Shown: positions 32,631 to 43,400 of the stretch, piece after piece
Numbering within the stretch: the first letter of the stretch is position 1
How the letters are laid out: every line of letters starts with the position of its first letter
From: SFLA01 sp045595785
Lineage (GTDB): Bacteria > Bacillota > Clostridia > Oscillospirales > CAG-382
Length of the DNA stretch: 64,000 nucleotides
Assembly: GCA_045595785.1 (NCBI GenBank)
Contig: JAZOBE010000014.1
Location: 62,001-126,000 of the forward strand
Direction: 5' to 3'
The notes under the pieces: model-generated
The model's input: the letters and a program-made list of their open reading frames with translations, nothing else
Told to the model about the DNA's origin: nothing
Databases searched by the model: none
Program-made: the position numbers and the translations under genes

Positions 32631-33060
32631 GGGGTTTTACAATACTTTTTACAACAGATATTTTTGGGCGCGTTCATATTCTCAGCTTTTACCGCATACA
32701 TAAATATATACGGGTGTACAAGCAATTATTCTTTTTCGGCGTTTTGTATATTATCGACATAACGATTGTATATTCTATCATCCGAAAACGTGTAAAATAC
32801 GCGGTTTTTCTTTGCTCCGCTGTATCACTGTTTCTTAAAAGAAGCAGATTATATCGGGGTTACACCTGTTTTTTTCGTCAAAATTCCATAATTTCATTCA
32901 AAAAACCGGTCAAATAGAAGTGTAAAATGCCGTTTTCATAGAAAAAATGCAAAAAAACATTGACAATACCGCAGTTTTGATTATAATATTACCCTTGTCG
33001 GCATTTTTTTTGATATACCTTATTATTATATTGCGTATAAATAGACGCTTCTCGGGCCGA
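32631..33060. other. AT-rich intergenic stretch
   Basis: About 430 bp with no gene I can support. A 100-codon plus-strand frame at 32615-32917 has no ribosome site and low-complexity content. The only signal seen is the promoter at 32960-32987, which leaves a leader of about 100 nt before 33094. Confidence 0.6.
32960..32987 (+). promoter_or_regulatory. Promoter of the SpoIID/LytB-like gene
   Basis: TTGACA (32960-32965), 16-bp spacer, TATAAT (32982-32987). This is a sigma-A pattern, whereas spoIID genes are usually under sigma-E. Confidence 0.75.
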
Positions 33061-33093
33061 TAATCATACATTCCGTTAATCAAGGAGTTAAAT

Positions 33094-34386
33094 ATGAATC
33101 TTAAAAAAACCAAGGGAAAGCAGGCAGGTCTGATAATACTTACCGTCGTTCTGGCGGCGCTTATCATACTCCCCGTGGCTTCCTCCGCAAGCGGTGAGAA
33201 TACCTCGTCGGTTACGGAAGAGGAATCCCGTGAGAATGTGTCTGTTCCCGAAGTGTCCCGTCCTTCCGCGGAGGACAGTGTTGAGGATAGGCTTGATATC
33301 CCCATGCCTGCTCCCACCCGTCCCGTAAAGGATACCGAGGATAATCTTGTTGACGTTGGTCTTAACTACGGAAACAGAGCTGTAAAGGAATTGACACTTA
33401 CCGCATCCGAAAACAGTATGCTTACTTACGGCGGCGACGTGCATAAAACTCTCACCTTTACATGGGCGGACGGCGTTATGTATTTCAACGGCGTTCCTTG
33501 TGAAAAGGCTTATATCCGTTCCGCTTTTCCCATCGTGCTTTCTACCACCGATTGGGGATATGAGGGAATGATCATTCTTTCTGCAGGCGAAAAGGGAATT
33601 ACCGTTATCAACCGTGTTGATATTGAGACTTACGTTAAAGGCGTTATGTCTGCCGAGATCGGTGCAGACGGATCCTTTGAAAGCCGCAAGGCGTTTTCCG
33701 TTATCTGCCGCACTCTCGTTTACGTGGCAAAGGACCACGGTGAGGATTTTGACCTTTGTAACCGCAACTGCTGTCAGTCCTATCGCGGCACACATCACAG
33801 AGATGAGCTTAACGACAAGGCGGTTGATGAGACAAAGGGTATCGTTCTCACCTATAAAGGCGAGCCTTGTCTGGTAGCATACAGCTCCAGCCACGGATAT
33901 TCCTCCTGCTCCAGCTTTGCAGCCTGGATCGGTGCGGATATTCCTTATCTCCGCGTGGTAAGATATGAAAACGAGCCTCTGGATTACGGCGGAGAGTGGA
34001 CTGTTACTTATACCTACGAGCAGTTAAGCAAAAAGCTTAAAAAGCACACCACTACCGGCGCAGTAAAATCTATTGCTATTGCGGAAACCGACCCCTACGG
34101 CGGACCTTACGTTTACAGACTTAAGATAACCGATACTGCCGGCAACGTGTCCGAGATAAAGTACGGCGGTGATATTATGGCTGCACTTGATATCCGCTGT
34201 GCAAACTTCACCATCGAATATACTGCTGACGGTGTTATTCTTCACGGTATCGGAAACGGCCACGGCGTAGGCTACAGCCAGCGCGGCGGACATCAGATGG
34301 GTGTTGAGGGTTACAAGTGGGATTATATCCTTAACTTCTATTTCCCCGGCACAAAGACCGCTTTATGCAGCAATTTCAGCAAATAA
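33094..34386 (+). CDS. SpoIID/LytB-domain protein (probable lytic transglycosylase)
   Basis: 430 aa. An N-terminal membrane anchor (about 10-32) and a Ser/Glu/Pro-rich linker (to about 85) are followed by the SpoIID domain. YVKGVMSAEIGADGSF carries the Glu at the position of the family's catalytic residue. SKKAFSV-like and RTLVYV helices, a Cys/His-containing SSSHGYSSCSSF, and the C-terminal GNGHGVGYSQRGGHQMG follow. It should cut glycan strands at the cell surface. It is larger than classical SpoIID and expressed from a vegetative-type promoter, so a role outside sporulation is possible. Two genes downstream lies a second SpoIID homologue. Confidence 0.88.
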   Translation: MNLKKTKGKQAGLIILTVVLAALIILPVASSASGENTSSVTEEESRENVSVPEVSRPSAEDSVEDRLDIPMPAPTRPVKDTEDNLVDVGLNYGNRAVKELTLTASENSMLTYGGDVHKTLTFTWADGVMYFNGVPCEKAYIRSAFPIVLSTTDWGYEGMIILSAGEKGITVINRVDIETYVKGVMSAEIGADGSFESRKAFSVICRTLVYVAKDHGEDFDLCNRNCCQSYRGTHHRDELNDKAVDETKGIVLTYKGEPCLVAYSSSHGYSSCSSFAAWIGADIPYLRVVRYENEPLDYGGEWTVTYTYEQLSKKLKKHTTTGAVKSIAIAETDPYGGPYVYRLKITDTAGNVSEIKYGGDIMAALDIRCANFTIEYTADGVILHGIGNGHGVGYSQRGGHQMGVEGYKWDYILNFYFPGTKTALCSNFSK

Positions 34387-34430
34387 AGCGTATAAATTTT
34401 TAACAAAATGCAAACAAATCCCTGATATCC

Positions 34431-34459
34431 TTTACAACTCGAAAAATCTGTTGTATAAT
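34431..34459 (+). promoter_or_regulatory. Promoter before the seven-helix protein
   Basis: TTTACA (34431-34436), 17-bp spacer, TATAAT (34454-34459). Confidence 0.75.
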
Positions 34460-34491
34460 TATGTAGATATTTGGGGAAAGGGCTTTCGTTT

Positions 34492-35328
34492 ATGTTGAAC
34501 AGCGAAAAGAAGTACAAGCTTTTTATAACCGCATCTCTGCTTGCCACTCTGGTGCTGGCATTCCTGCGCGTTGTGTTGATCATAAATAATATAGAAGCAT
34601 CGTCACTTGAGAATACCGACGGGTTGTATTACCTTGAGGGAACCAACGCACCGATGGTGTTTGCTATCGTCTGCGTGGTTTTTGCTCTGCTGTTTTTTAT
34701 AGGCAGTGTAGTGTTCGCAGGGAAGCTGAACGGCGTGTTCTCCTCAGAGCGCCCCTTTGTGGTGTTCCCCTCTGCGCTTACTGGAATGATGTGTCTCACG
34801 CTGGTAATATACTATGTTTACCGTATGGTTTTTGAAAAGCAAAAGTATGGAATCGGATTTTTGGTAATCATATTCTTTACTGTTTTGACCGGCGTTTATT
34901 TCCTTATCATATCTTCCAGACGCTCCCGCAGTAAGTTTTCAAAGCTTTTACCCGTCTTTTCTATGGTTCCCGTGCTCCTTACGGCGATCAGATTGCTTTA
35001 TGATTTCGTTGCCCGCAGTCTTACGGTTACCGCTTCTTCATACAGCTATCACCTTTTGGGACTTGCTTCTCTTATGCTGTTCCTTTGCTGTGAGGGAAGA
35101 TATTTCGTCGGCTACCGACGCAAACGCATATACGTTGCTTTGGGTCTTATAACCAATATGCTTATACTGGTATACTGCGTGCCCGCGTTGTTCCTTTCCT
35201 TGTTCTGGCCCTTCAGCTTTACGGATATTACCGTGTACTGTCTGGCAGATCTGGTAATGGTAACCTATATCTACAGCCGTATGTATGCTGTTGATGCTGT
35301 AGAGGAACTGCCCGAAAGTGCAGAATAA
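34492..35328 (+). CDS. Multi-pass membrane protein of unknown function
   Basis: 278 aa with about seven hydrophobic segments (first about 10-30, second after residue 55, last near 250) and short loops, no catalytic motif and no signal. A basic RRSRSKFSK loop follows helix 4. Family not recognised. The start is the ATG at 34492, after GGGAAAGGG. A promoter directly precedes it, and the spoIID-spoIIQ genes follow 50 nt later, so a role in the same forespore-envelope process is possible but only by position. Confidence 0.75.
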   Translation: MLNSEKKYKLFITASLLATLVLAFLRVVLIINNIEASSLENTDGLYYLEGTNAPMVFAIVCVVFALLFFIGSVVFAGKLNGVFSSERPFVVFPSALTGMMCLTLVIYYVYRMVFEKQKYGIGFLVIIFFTVLTGVYFLIISSRRSRSKFSKLLPVFSMVPVLLTAIRLLYDFVARSLTVTASSYSYHLLGLASLMLFLCCEGRYFVGYRRKRIYVALGLITNMLILVYCVPALFLSLFWPFSFTDITVYCLADLVMVTYIYSRMYAVDAVEELPESAE

Positions 35329-35378
35329 AAAGAGTTAAAACCGAATATAATTGAAGCAGAAAGGGGCGTAACGCCGTT

Positions 35379-36137
35379 TTGAAAAACCTTCTGCTTCTTT
35401 TTTTGTTTTGTTTTTTGTGGGTGCTTCTTTTGCCCTTGTATCCCTCTGTTGGCGTGGAGGAAAAGACCCTTCCTGATCAGGAGTATCTGCTTTCGGTAAT
35501 GTCCGGCATCTGTACCGATACTCTTCCCGAGGAAGCGCTGAAGGCTATTGCCGTCACTCTGCGCACTTACATATACTATAACGGCAATCTACTTCCCGAG
35601 GGGGATTCTTCCGCAATGGACGACACAGTCTATACCGCATTAAAAAACGCCGTTTATTCCACAGAGGGAGAGTATATAACCTATTCCGGCAGCGTAATAA
35701 ACGCCTGCTTCCACCTTTGCTCTTATGAGATGACCGCCTGCGGAGACACGCCTTATCTTTTGTCGGTGCCCACTCCCGATGAAAGCGGTTATCCCGGCTT
35801 TTACAGCGAAAAAAGCATTTCTTCTTTGGATATTTCGAATTTCGGCAGGGGAGAGATATTAAGCGTTACCTACGGCGAGGACGGCAGGGCAGTTTCCGTG
35901 GATACCGAAACGGGTGCCGTTGCCGCTATGGATTTTATTGAGTTTTTCGGGCTGTCCTCCAATAATTTTACAATTAACTCTCTGCCTGACGGAGGGTACA
36001 GCGTGTTATGCCGCGGAATCGGAAACGGATACGGTCTTTCTCTTTACGGCGCCTGCCTGCTGGCAGAGGAAGGGAAAACCTACCGTCAGATAATAACCCA
36101 TTATTTTTCGGGCACTTTGGTTACAATGAAAATATAA
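35379..36137 (+). CDS. spoIID: SpoIID homologue with altered catalytic site
   Basis: 252 aa. An N-terminal membrane helix (about 3-22) precedes a compact SpoIID domain: EYLLSVMSGICTDTLPEEAL then AIAVTLRTYIYY, CFHLCSYEMTACGD (possible metal ligands), and a C-terminal GIGNGYGLSLYGACLLAEEGK. Compared with classical SpoIID (VxAEMPASF), the catalytic Glu position is Ile or Cys, and the C-terminal HG is NGYG. The start is TTG at 35379 with AAAGGGG upstream. The neighbour downstream is SpoIIQ, the gene order known from clostridia, which supports spoIID. Activity may be lost or shifted to a structural role. Confidence 0.8.
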   Translation: MKNLLLLFLFCFLWVLLLPLYPSVGVEEKTLPDQEYLLSVMSGICTDTLPEEALKAIAVTLRTYIYYNGNLLPEGDSSAMDDTVYTALKNAVYSTEGEYITYSGSVINACFHLCSYEMTACGDTPYLLSVPTPDESGYPGFYSEKSISSLDISNFGRGEILSVTYGEDGRAVSVDTETGAVAAMDFIEFFGLSSNNFTINSLPDGGYSVLCRGIGNGYGLSLYGACLLAEEGKTYRQIITHYFSGTLVTMKI

Positions 36138-36203
36138 AACTTGAATATATCCTCCTTTATATGGGCAAAATAGCTCTGAAATATAAAAGGGGGATTTCTT
36201 TTT

Positions 36204-36875
36204 ATGAAGGACAAAAAGCGCTTTAACTTTAAGAAGATACCGTTTAATAAAATCTTCAAGCGGTATTCGGCATACGTTTATCTCGGTGCGGCGGTGGTGA
36301 CCGTTGCGGTGATGGCGGTGAGTATCTATTCTATCAATCAGGGTGACGATATCTCTCTGCCCGAGATATCGGTGCCTTCTATTCAGCTTCCCGAAATATC
36401 CGATACACCTGTAGGTGATATTCCGGGTGACGTTCCCGCAGACGTTATTACTGTTCCCGTTTACAAGGCTCCCGTTTCGGGCAGTATCGTTACCTCCCAT
36501 TCGCTTACCGAATTGGTGTTTTCGCCTACCATGCAGGATTACCGCACCCATTGCGGCGTTGATATTGCGGCAGAGGAAGGCACTTCGGTCGTAAGCTATA
36601 CCGACGGCACCGTTACCGCCGTGTATAACGATGCGTTTTACGGCACCGTGGTGGAGGTTACCCACAGCGGCACTCTCACCACAGTATACGCCAATCTGGC
36701 TGAGGAGCTTCCCGAGGGAATCTCTGTAGGCACCAACGTAAAAGCAGGTCAGACAATCGGCACCGTAGGCTCTACTGCTATTATCGAATCCGCCACCGTT
36801 CCCCATCTTCACTTTGAGGTAAAGGTGGGCAGCACCGCCGTTGACCCCGTTCTGTATCTTGACAAAGCAGAATAG
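36204..36875 (+). CDS. spoIIQ: SpoIIQ-like M23 (LytM) membrane protein
   Basis: 223 aa. A basic cytosolic start and one membrane helix (about 24-46) are followed by a Pro/Asp-rich linker and an M23 domain. The zinc ligands appear intact: THCGVDIA gives His and Asp, and PHLHFEV the HxH pair. B. subtilis SpoIIQ lacks one ligand, but clostridial SpoIIQ keeps them, matching this sequence. It joins the mother-cell SpoIIIAH to link forespore and mother cell during engulfment. It follows spoIID by 66 nt. Confidence 0.87.
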   Translation: MKDKKRFNFKKIPFNKIFKRYSAYVYLGAAVVTVAVMAVSIYSINQGDDISLPEISVPSIQLPEISDTPVGDIPGDVPADVITVPVYKAPVSGSIVTSHSLTELVFSPTMQDYRTHCGVDIAAEEGTSVVSYTDGTVTAVYNDAFYGTVVEVTHSGTLTTVYANLAEELPEGISVGTNVKAGQTIGTVGSTAIIESATVPHLHFEVKVGSTAVDPVLYLDKAE

Positions 36876-36878
36876 CAA

Positions 36879-36914
36879 ATACTCCCCGAGAGGTTTCTCT
36901 CGGGGAGTATTTTT
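36879..36914. terminator. Bidirectional terminator
   Basis: ATACTCCCCGAGAG-GTTT-CTCTCGGGGAGTAT then TTTTT; closes spoIIQ (+) and addA (-). Confidence 0.92.
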
Positions 36915-36927
36915 GAACTATGGTAAC

Positions 36928-39900
36928 TTATATACTTGTAACTTTCACTTCAATTTCCTCGCTCAAAGCGAAGGAATAAAGCACTGCTTTGGAAACCTTT
37001 GCGCCTGTCATTCTTTCAACAGCAGATACGTAGAATGAAAGCTGTGGCTTGTGACGGGCGATAAGAGTGTCCTTTTCCTTAACGCGGTCTGTTTTGTAAT
37101 CCACCACGGTGTAGGTGCCGTCGGGATTACGGAAGAAGCAGTCGATAACGCCCTGCACAAGTATCTTTTCCTTTCCCGTGCCGCCGACGACTCTGTCACT
37201 CTCCTCAACGGAAAAGCGTTTTTCGCGGTGGGTCTCCTTGCTTTCGCACATTCTGCGGTAAAGGTCGGACTTAAAGAAAAGTGTTATCGCGTTAAGATCC
37301 ATAAGCTCAAGCTGTTCGGGAGTAATAAACCCTCTTTCCGCAAGACGGTTTGCCTCTGCCGCCGCGCCGTTTTTAACGGTATTATCAAAATCCGCAAACT
37401 GCATAAACAAATGGCTTGCGGTGCCCTTGTCTGCTGCAGTAAACGCGTGGCTTCCCAAAAATGCGGGCTTGCGCAGTACCGAGCTTCGTTTTACGGTACG
37501 GGTGTATTCTTCCTCCTCCAAAAGTCCGGGGCGTATTTCGGAAACCGATATTTTTGCGGGAATATCCGCACCGGTATGGGGATATACGAATTTCAGGGGA
37601 GAGAATATATCCTTTTCGGGGGGATAGAAGGCATGGCTTTTTTCCTCGGATATCTCGGGGAATATATCCTCGGCGTTTATCTGTCTGAACAGATAACCGT
37701 CCCGAATATCAAATCCCACGCTTTCAGCTATCCAATCTCCGTGGCAGCGTGCGGTACGCATATCGCCGCCAAGGTCGGAAATCTCCTCGCTTTTTGCGGT
37801 AACGTACAGTCTTTCTCTTGCACGGGTAAGTGCAACGTAAAGCTTTCTCGCTTCTTCCGATATCTGGTCACGCATCTCCTTAACCAGCAGACTGTCCATA
37901 ACACAGTTGTTTTTCACAACCATACCGTCGTATTGGGAAAACTTTATGCCAATACCGTCCTTACGTATCAATACGTTGCCGCCGTCGTGCAGACGGAATT
38001 CCCTGTCGGTATCCGCAACGAACACCACGGGAAACTCCAATCCCTTGGAGCGGTGTATAGTCATCAGCTTAACGGTGTTACCGCCGTCATCGGGAGATTT
38101 TGCTTCCTCCAGCCCTTCTGCGCTGTCAAGATACTTCAAAAAGGCGCTTAATCCCTTGTAGGATACCGATTCATAGGAACGGGCATATTCATACAAAAGC
38201 ATAAGGTTGCGGTAACGCTTTTCGCCGTTATCCTCGGAAAGCACGGCGGAGACAATACCGCTTTCGTTGTAAAACTGCCAAATAAAGCGGTGGGCAGGGG
38301 TTCCCTCCGCCCCGATACGCCATGCGTGTATTCGGGAAAGCAGCTTTTTGCATTTATCGGAAACGGCTTTGGATATATATCCGTTTTCCGCTTTGAGTAT
38401 TCTTCGGGGAACGGGTGTGGCTTTAAGCACGGAAGGGAATGAACGGTAATGCTTTCCCTTTTCTCTGTCAGCCTTCCACGCCTTTGCCGCCGCCTGCACG
38501 CAATCGTAAAGGCAGTCCGTCTTTACACAGCGGCGAACCTTTAACATCTCGTCTGCGGTAAAACCGAACAGAGGCGACCTCATTGTTGCCGCAAGGGGAA
38601 TATCGGAGGTAGGGTTGTCGATAGTCTTTAACGCGGCTACCGCCAGCAGTATTTCCTGCCTGTCGGAAAAGCTTTCGCTTTTTTCCGCGCGGCAGGGAAT
38701 ATTACATTCGTCAAACACCTTGGTGTAAACGCTCACGTTGCTTTTCAGCGCAGTAAAAAGTATGGCAATATCGCCGTAATTAATAAGCGTACCGTCATTT
38801 TTGTATTTCTTTCCCACCAAAGAGTTTATTTCGTTTGCAATATACGTTGCTTCGGAAATTTGCTTTTCCTCGGCACTCATTTCCTCTCCGCAGGTTATTA
38901 CGGTAAAGGTTACGGGGTTATCACCTGTGTTTTTGTCCTTTGCGAATACAAGGGCTTCCTCACCGTAATTCATTTGCCTGCAAAGCTCGGGAATTCCCGT
39001 AAATACCTTGTTGCAAAAATCAATTATATTTTTATCGCATCTGAAATTTTCCCGCAAGACCACCTTGTCGGTGCAGGGCTTTTCCTTGGTGCCGAACTCA
39101 CGGCAGTATGACATAAAAATATCGGGATGTGCGGAACGGAACCGATAAATACTTTGCTTTACGTCGCCTACCATAAATCGGTTGTTTCCCGAAAGCAAGG
39201 AGAAAATTCTGTCCTGCAAGGGGTTTGTGTCCTGATATTCGTCAACGTAAATTTCGTCAAAATTCCGTTTCAGTTCCTCGCAAAGCGGTGTGGGACATCC
39301 GTCTTTTTCCAGCAGTTCAAGCATCAAATGCTCTTGGTCGGGAAAATCAATTACTCCTGCCTTTTCCTTTGCACGGGTATACAAAGAATCAAACTCGGAC
39401 AAAAACTCCTTTGCCGCTTTTAGTATTTTAAGGGAATACCGCATATCCTTAAGATTTGTCTCTGCGGTGAACAGGAAAAGTCTTGTTTTTATTTTTTTAA
39501 TTTCTTCAAATATCTGTGTTTTCCATTGGGATATGTATTCCTTTGCAGTTTCGTCGGCAAATCCCTTTGACGGAATACGCGGGTTTTTGATTCCGTTTAT
39601 ACTTGCTCTTACCACCGAGTATCCTGCAGGGAATGCGGCAATTATTTTGTCTGTTTCCTCCAGAATTCCGTATGCGGCAGGGATAAACACTTCTTCTCCC
39701 GCATCCTCGGTAAACCTGCACAAGTCGGCTATCTGCGCTCTGAGGGTAAGCAGACTTTCCTTTGCCTCTGTCATTATTATTTTGCATACCGCCGTGCTCT
39801 CGTATCGGGTATGGGCACAGTCTGCTTCCAATTCGTCAATAAGACCTTGCAAAAACTCAAAGGGGTGGGGGTATACTCGCAATCCCTTATACATTGACAG

Positions 39901-40410
39901 CATGGATTCCACAAGGCGCTTGTCGTTTCTTCTGCCTGACAAAGCGTCTGCCAAAAGCAAAAATCCTTCGCCGCCCTTTTCGTATCCCTCGGTTACCGCC
40001 TTTTCCATTGCTTCCTCAAGCAAAAGATTTGCCTCCGTCTCGTCTGCGGCGCGGACGTCGGGTGTTATTCCCAACAGCGAAAAAGATGCTTTTATCCTTG
40101 AATAGCAAAAGGCGTGGACCGTGGATATATCTGCCGACGGCAGTGACATAAGCTGTCCCGCAATATGACGGTTTTTAGGATCCTCCGCCTGCGCCTTCAT
40201 CAGTCCGCGGTACAGCTTTTCTCTCACGTCAGCCGCCGCTGCTTTTGTAAAGGTAACTATCAGATATCGGTTAATATCCCTTCCGTCCAGAACAGAACGG
40301 AGGATACGCTCGGTCATTACCGTGGTCTTGCCGCTTCCTGCGCCTGCGGATACTACCAGACTTACATCCCGTGTTTCGATTGCTTTTGTCTGCGCTGTGG
40401 TAAATGGCAT
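36928..40410 (-). CDS. addA: ATP-dependent helicase/nuclease subunit A
   Basis: 1160 aa, usual length for AddA. UvrD-type helicase with Walker A SAGAGSGKTT (21-30), the motif II DEYQDTNPLQ near 390, and a late MTIHRSKGLEFPVVF (motif V region). The C-terminal RecB-like nuclease carries GVIDCFFRNPD and VVDYKTDRV. With AddB it resects double-strand breaks and recognises Chi in low-GC Gram-positives. The ATG at 40410 has GGAGG upstream. It is the last gene of spoIIR-addB-addA, 21 nt after addB. Confidence 0.96.
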   Translation of the reverse strand: MPFTTAQTKAIETRDVSLVVSAGAGSGKTTVMTERILRSVLDGRDINRYLIVTFTKAAAADVREKLYRGLMKAQAEDPKNRHIAGQLMSLPSADISTVHAFCYSRIKASFSLLGITPDVRAADETEANLLLEEAMEKAVTEGYEKGGEGFLLLADALSGRRNDKRLVESMLSMYKGLRVYPHPFEFLQGLIDELEADCAHTRYESTAVCKIIMTEAKESLLTLRAQIADLCRFTEDAGEEVFIPAAYGILEETDKIIAAFPAGYSVVRASINGIKNPRIPSKGFADETAKEYISQWKTQIFEEIKKIKTRLFLFTAETNLKDMRYSLKILKAAKEFLSEFDSLYTRAKEKAGVIDFPDQEHLMLELLEKDGCPTPLCEELKRNFDEIYVDEYQDTNPLQDRIFSLLSGNNRFMVGDVKQSIYRFRSAHPDIFMSYCREFGTKEKPCTDKVVLRENFRCDKNIIDFCNKVFTGIPELCRQMNYGEEALVFAKDKNTGDNPVTFTVITCGEEMSAEEKQISEATYIANEINSLVGKKYKNDGTLINYGDIAILFTALKSNVSVYTKVFDECNIPCRAEKSESFSDRQEILLAVAALKTIDNPTSDIPLAATMRSPLFGFTADEMLKVRRCVKTDCLYDCVQAAAKAWKADREKGKHYRSFPSVLKATPVPRRILKAENGYISKAVSDKCKKLLSRIHAWRIGAEGTPAHRFIWQFYNESGIVSAVLSEDNGEKRYRNLMLLYEYARSYESVSYKGLSAFLKYLDSAEGLEEAKSPDDGGNTVKLMTIHRSKGLEFPVVFVADTDREFRLHDGGNVLIRKDGIGIKFSQYDGMVVKNNCVMDSLLVKEMRDQISEEARKLYVALTRARERLYVTAKSEEISDLGGDMRTARCHGDWIAESVGFDIRDGYLFRQINAEDIFPEISEEKSHAFYPPEKDIFSPLKFVYPHTGADIPAKISVSEIRPGLLEEEEYTRTVKRSSVLRKPAFLGSHAFTAADKGTASHLFMQFADFDNTVKNGAAAEANRLAERGFITPEQLELMDLNAITLFFKSDLYRRMCESKETHREKRFSVEESDRVVGGTGKEKILVQGVIDCFFRNPDGTYTVVDYKTDRVKEKDTLIARHKPQLSFYVSAVERMTGAKVSKAVLYSFALSEEIEVKVTSI

Positions 40411-40431
40411 ATTGTATTCCTCCCTTCCGTT

Positions 40432-43400
40432 TTATTGCTTTCTGCAAAACGCCTTGAATTCGCAATATCTGCAGGCGTTTATGCTTCCGTCCTTTATCGG
40501 CTTTATACACATATCACCGGATATAAGCCTATCGCCCATATCCCGTATGGTGTTCTTAAGCTTATCCTGCAATTCATCGAATTCTTCAAGTGTTTTTGCA
40601 CTTGCGCCCACCGATGATACGGTGCCGTCCTTCTTAAGCCGTGCAGGTATAAATACTCCGCCTCCCTCTGCATCCATTGCTCGGATGATCTCGGGGTCGG
40701 CAAGGACAAGACCGCTCTTTTTAATTCCTTTAATTGCCGCCTGCTCAATATCCTCATATTCCTTTTCACCGTCCAGCTGAGGGGCGGACGCAGGCATATA
40801 CAATACTCCTGCAGGCAGGGTGTTTCCGGTCTGGTCTGCGGCACAGCAGGCAAAGAGATACATAAGCATCTGCAGGTCCAGACCCTTTTCTATTTTTTCA
40901 AGAGAGAACTTTTTGTCCCCCGTCTTGTAGTCAATAACTCTCAGGTAGGTTTTTCCGTCAATAACTGCGGTGTCGGTACGGTCAACAATTCCGCACAGCC
41001 GCACCACTCCCTTTTCCGTGGGGATCTCTACCGCAGGCAGGTCGCCCATACCTATCTTTACTTCAAATCCCACGGGGCAGAACTTACTTTGCGCAAACTC
41101 TGCGGATATGTTTTTAATAAGCAGACCCAGCGTGCGCTTGAATTTATTTACTGCGTGAATAAACCGCTTGTCCTGCGCATATTCTCCCGCTACGGACAGA
41201 ATATAGCTTTCGGTAAGACGGTCTACCTCCTCCTTTGCCTCCTTTTCGGGCAGGGGAGTAAACACACCGCCTTCTGTTCTGCCGGCAACAAACTCCTCAA
41301 GTATTGCGTGTATAAAGGTTCCCACCTCAGGGGCGGAGAAGGATGCCTTTTTGTCCTCTCTCAGCTTTAACAAATACCTTGCAAAGAAGGAAAAGGGGCA
41401 GGATGCATACTTGTCAGTTCGGCTGGGCGTAAGAGAAAGGACTCTGTCATCAGTCTCAACAAAAGCGTTCTCATCATATATGGGTGCTGTTTTTTCTTTT
41501 TCCCACAGCCCGTCAAGCCCTTCGGTTATATAGGGGTTTTTAATTCCGCCCAAATGTCTCTTTGCGGCAGGAACACAGTAAAGCATATCCGTTTCATTGT
41601 CACCGAAGTGGGCTTCGTCAATTCCGAACAGCTCCTTCAATCGCATTACCGCAACTGACGGGCGAAGCGAAGCACCGCCAAGGTCACCTCTGGGATACGT
41701 AACAAACAGCTTTTCCGCAGGTGCGGACACCGCCGCCGTGAAATAAAAGCGTTCCTCGTTTTGCTGTCTGAAAAAGGGTATGGCAATTTCAGCTCCAGCC
41801 TCTGCCAGCGCATCCAGCTCGGCTTGGTCAAACAATGGGTTTCTTCCGGGAGCTTTTGGAAATACACCGTCATTAACTCCCATAAGTATGCAGGCGCGGC
41901 AGTTTTCCGCACGGATAAGCCGTGCATCGCCTACCGTAACGCTGTCCGCTACGGGAGGTATTGCGCCTACGGAACGGGATTGTATCATAAGAAGCAAATA
42001 TCTGTGCAGTCTTTCGGGCGTTATCCTCTCATCGCCGCAAATCGCCGCCAGACGGTCAAAAATATCTATAAGCGTATCCCATATCTGGGCAAGAATATCG
42101 CTTTCCCGTTCTTTACCCGTGTCCTGAAGCACCCTTGCACGGGCAAGCAGACGCTTGTCCGCTTCTGCAGATATAAGCAGGCTGTAAAGTGCCTCCACGC
42201 CGCTTCTCACCGTAAGAGATGGAGAGGTAAGGGTTTCGTGCACGGGCAAAAGAATATTCATCATTTTATCTCTTGCTTTGTTAACGTATGAGAGGATGTG
42301 TGCGGAATAATCGGTAAGCGTGTTGGTATATCCCTCGGGATTCATCATCCAGGGCTTGCCGTCATACCAACGCTTGCCTCGTATTCCCCACATATCCGCA
42401 TAACGGGATATAAGGTCTCTTTCCTTTACGGTAAGCGAGCAAAAGCTGTTTTTTATGTAACGGTTTACCGAAGCGGGGGCAAAATCCGTGGCGGCTATCT
42501 CCAACGCGGACAGCACAAAAGATACCACCGGCTTGGTGGCAAGCTCGTCCTTAACTGACATATAGCAGGGTATCCCGTCGGATGAAAGCACGGTGTCAAT
42601 AATACCGTCATAATTTCCTGCCGCGCCGGTGATTACCGTAATATCCCGATATCTGTATCCCTCTCTTATAAGTGAATGTATAATACTGCTTACCGCAGAG
42701 GCTTCACCAAAGGTATCGGATGCAGAGATTATTTTTATATTTTCGGTATTTTTTTCATATTTGGGCGCAGACGCATCCCACAGAAAATCTTGGGCGTATT
42801 CAATACATTCATCCTTTGCGCGCTTGTTGTCGCCGAGTACGATATCTTCGGATTTGACAGCAAGATTTTTTATGTTCTCCGCGCAAAGGCTTGTTTCCTT
42901 GTAAAGGTCGGGGTCTTCTCCTATCAGAAAGGATATGTAGGTTTCGCTTGCCTGTGTGAGTATTTTTTTAATAATCTCGGTTTCCTGAACGGTATAAGTA
43001 TAGCATCCGTCAATAAACACCTGCTTGTTCAGGAAAAAAGGATGTGTGTCCAGCCTGCGTGCAAGATGGGTAAGTGCATCGTCGGGATCATACATTCCCA
43101 TAGGCGTAAGAGAGGAATATGCCTTAAGCATAGTGCATATATCCTTTATTTTGTTTTTAAGACGGGGAGAAGATATTTTTTCAGCCGCGCTTTCAAGGTC
43201 GGACGCGGTTATTCCCCGCATTTTAAGATTAGTAATAAGTCCGCTTGCCTTTTTGATAAAATCGTTATCCTCGCAAACGGGGGCGTATTCGGTAAGGGAA
43301 TCCTTTACCGAATACACGGCGGATGCCAACAGCACGTTTCTGCTGCCTTTATCCATATATGACGACACCAGATTGCCGTATTCTCTTGAAACACGGTTGG

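Noticed and set aside
32615..32917. 100-codon plus-strand frame
   Set aside because: No ribosome site, low-complexity Phe/Tyr/Ile composition, and it starts in the tRNA promoter region.
36928..40410. Stand-alone UvrD/PcrA helicase
   Set aside because: The RecB-type nuclease end and the partner addB identify AddA.
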